DNA from: Hoplostethus atlanticus
Lineage: Eukaryota > Chordata > Actinopteri > Trachichthyiformes > Trachichthyidae
Assembly (NCBI GenBank): GCA_034670405.1
Contig: JAXDDX010000049.1
Coordinates: 2,108,001-2,172,000 of the forward strand
Direction: 5' to 3'
Length of the DNA: 64,000 nt
Within the stretch, counting starts at the first letter, position 1. The number at the start of each line of letters is the position of its first letter. Below, piece after piece: positions 63,076-64,000 of the stretch. The translations under genes and the position numbers were made by a program. Under the pieces are notes generated by a model, which saw nothing but the letters and a program-made list of their open reading frames with translations, did not search any database and had not been told where the DNA came from.

Positions 63076-63081
63076 CACACG
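63076..63081. repeat. target-site duplication, right copy (CACACG)
   Basis: Six bases immediately after the terminal CT of the element. Identical to 47,413-47,418, which supports an intact insertion with no end erosion. Confidence 0.9.
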
Positions 63082-64000
63082 CATAGTGACCAAGGAAATT
63101 AATTGATGTCCGGATCTTCCACTTAACGGACATTGGATATCTAAATTGAGACTTTAATACTGATTAGGTTTTCTGTGTACCCTGCGTGCCATGCATTTAG
63201 GAATCGTTCCAGTAGAGCTTTGAAGTGACAAGTTACCCTTTTGCACGCAGCCTATCACGGCACTGGATTTGACTCAACCTTTAACGGGACCCAGTCTGAT
63301 TAATGATTTCTTTGGCTCCTTCGGCTTTGGGGTTTCATCTCTTTTTGGTTCTCACAAACATCTTGCAGCAAACTGGCAACAGTGAATCAACAGGCTGGAG
63401 CCTTGACCTCAGCGACCTGACAGACTGTTAACCCCTTTAAAGGATTTGTTGAGGGGGAACAAATGAGGAAAAACATGTGAATAGGTTAGGATATGTTATC
63501 ATTCATGGCAGACACCTCCACATTACAGAGAGCTGTAATGATAGTATGAGCAGCCAGTCACCAAATGTGTCTGAATTGTGTCCTAATAGTCCGTTTCTAT
63601 TTCTGTGAGTATATTACTTTATTACTCTAGTGTGGCTTCCTATCAGATGAAAACTGGAGTTAAATGTTGGTCAAGATTTATTTGAGCATTGTGTTTGATT
63701 GAAAACACTGGCTCATTGTGAGTTTCTCCTTTTTTTTCTGTTACCCTTCCTGCACCAGAAAATAGGTAGCATAAATGTTATCCTTTTACTGCCACACCCT
63801 GCTGGCTCTTACACACTATATGCATAATATTATCTGAGAAAATACTGAGCCAGCAACAGAGCGTATCTGTTGGACAATGATAACTAGATCGGACAATACA
63901 TTGTTCACCTTGATGTTTTTTTGCAACATGACCAAAATATGATTAATCTGATTCTAAATTATGGACTAAATGTTTCATGGGAAATTCCATCTTTCAAAAA
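63082..64000. other. right flank of the Polinton, no gene
   Basis: Normal composition; no open frame longer than background. Base quality appears restored, in contrast to the element interior. Confidence 0.7.

Overview
The window comes from a ray-finned fish (teleost-type) nuclear genome. It shows intron-rich vertebrate genes with GT/AG splice sites, a vertebrate-only secreted proteoglycan gene, and fish-style interspersed repeats (a Tc1-like fossil, a tRNA-derived SINE tail, MITEs). There are no bacterial features.

Region 1, about 1 to 37,800, minus strand: most of the giant E3 ubiquitin ligase gene herc1. I placed about 65 coding exons by matching reading frame to splice sites. Their order in the mRNA is: N-terminal exon (33,114-34,078), first RCC1-like domain (27,170-31,311), a long helical region (17,217-26,866), SPRY domain (15,441-16,857), linker (11,918-14,986), split UBA domain (9,844-11,129), acidic plus Cys/His cluster segment (7,619-9,748), helical segment (5,832-7,208), WD40 propeller (2,015-5,010), linker (946-1,770) and the start of the second RCC1-like domain (1-821). 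The rest of that domain and the catalytic HECT domain lie outside, to the left. Two exons (near 25.35 kb and 9.95 kb) each carry an apparent +1 frame break.

Region 2, 37,800 to 40,900: upstream spacer with a GT/GA microsatellite, a short stretch resembling the cysteine-rich domain of P2X7-like proteins, and repeats. Region 3, 41,207 to 42,524, plus strand: complete three-exon esm1 (endocan), 180 residues, divergent from herc1. Region 4, 42,525 to 47,412: repeat-rich intergenic sequence with one unrecognised possible coding remnant.

Region 5, 47,419 to 63,075: a 15,657-bp mobile element that I identify as a Maverick/Polinton. It is flanked by a perfect 6-bp target duplication CACACG, starts with AG, has terminal inverted repeats that are identical for 191 bp, and carries on its minus strand the ordered landmarks of a protein-primed family B DNA polymerase. 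The inside of the element (about 47,610-62,050) has an abnormal run-rich composition. Comparing the two terminal repeats shows that the left copy is corrupted there while the right copy is not, so most frame breaks inside are probably sequence or assembly error rather than decay. Region 6, 63,082 to 64,000: ordinary non-coding flank.
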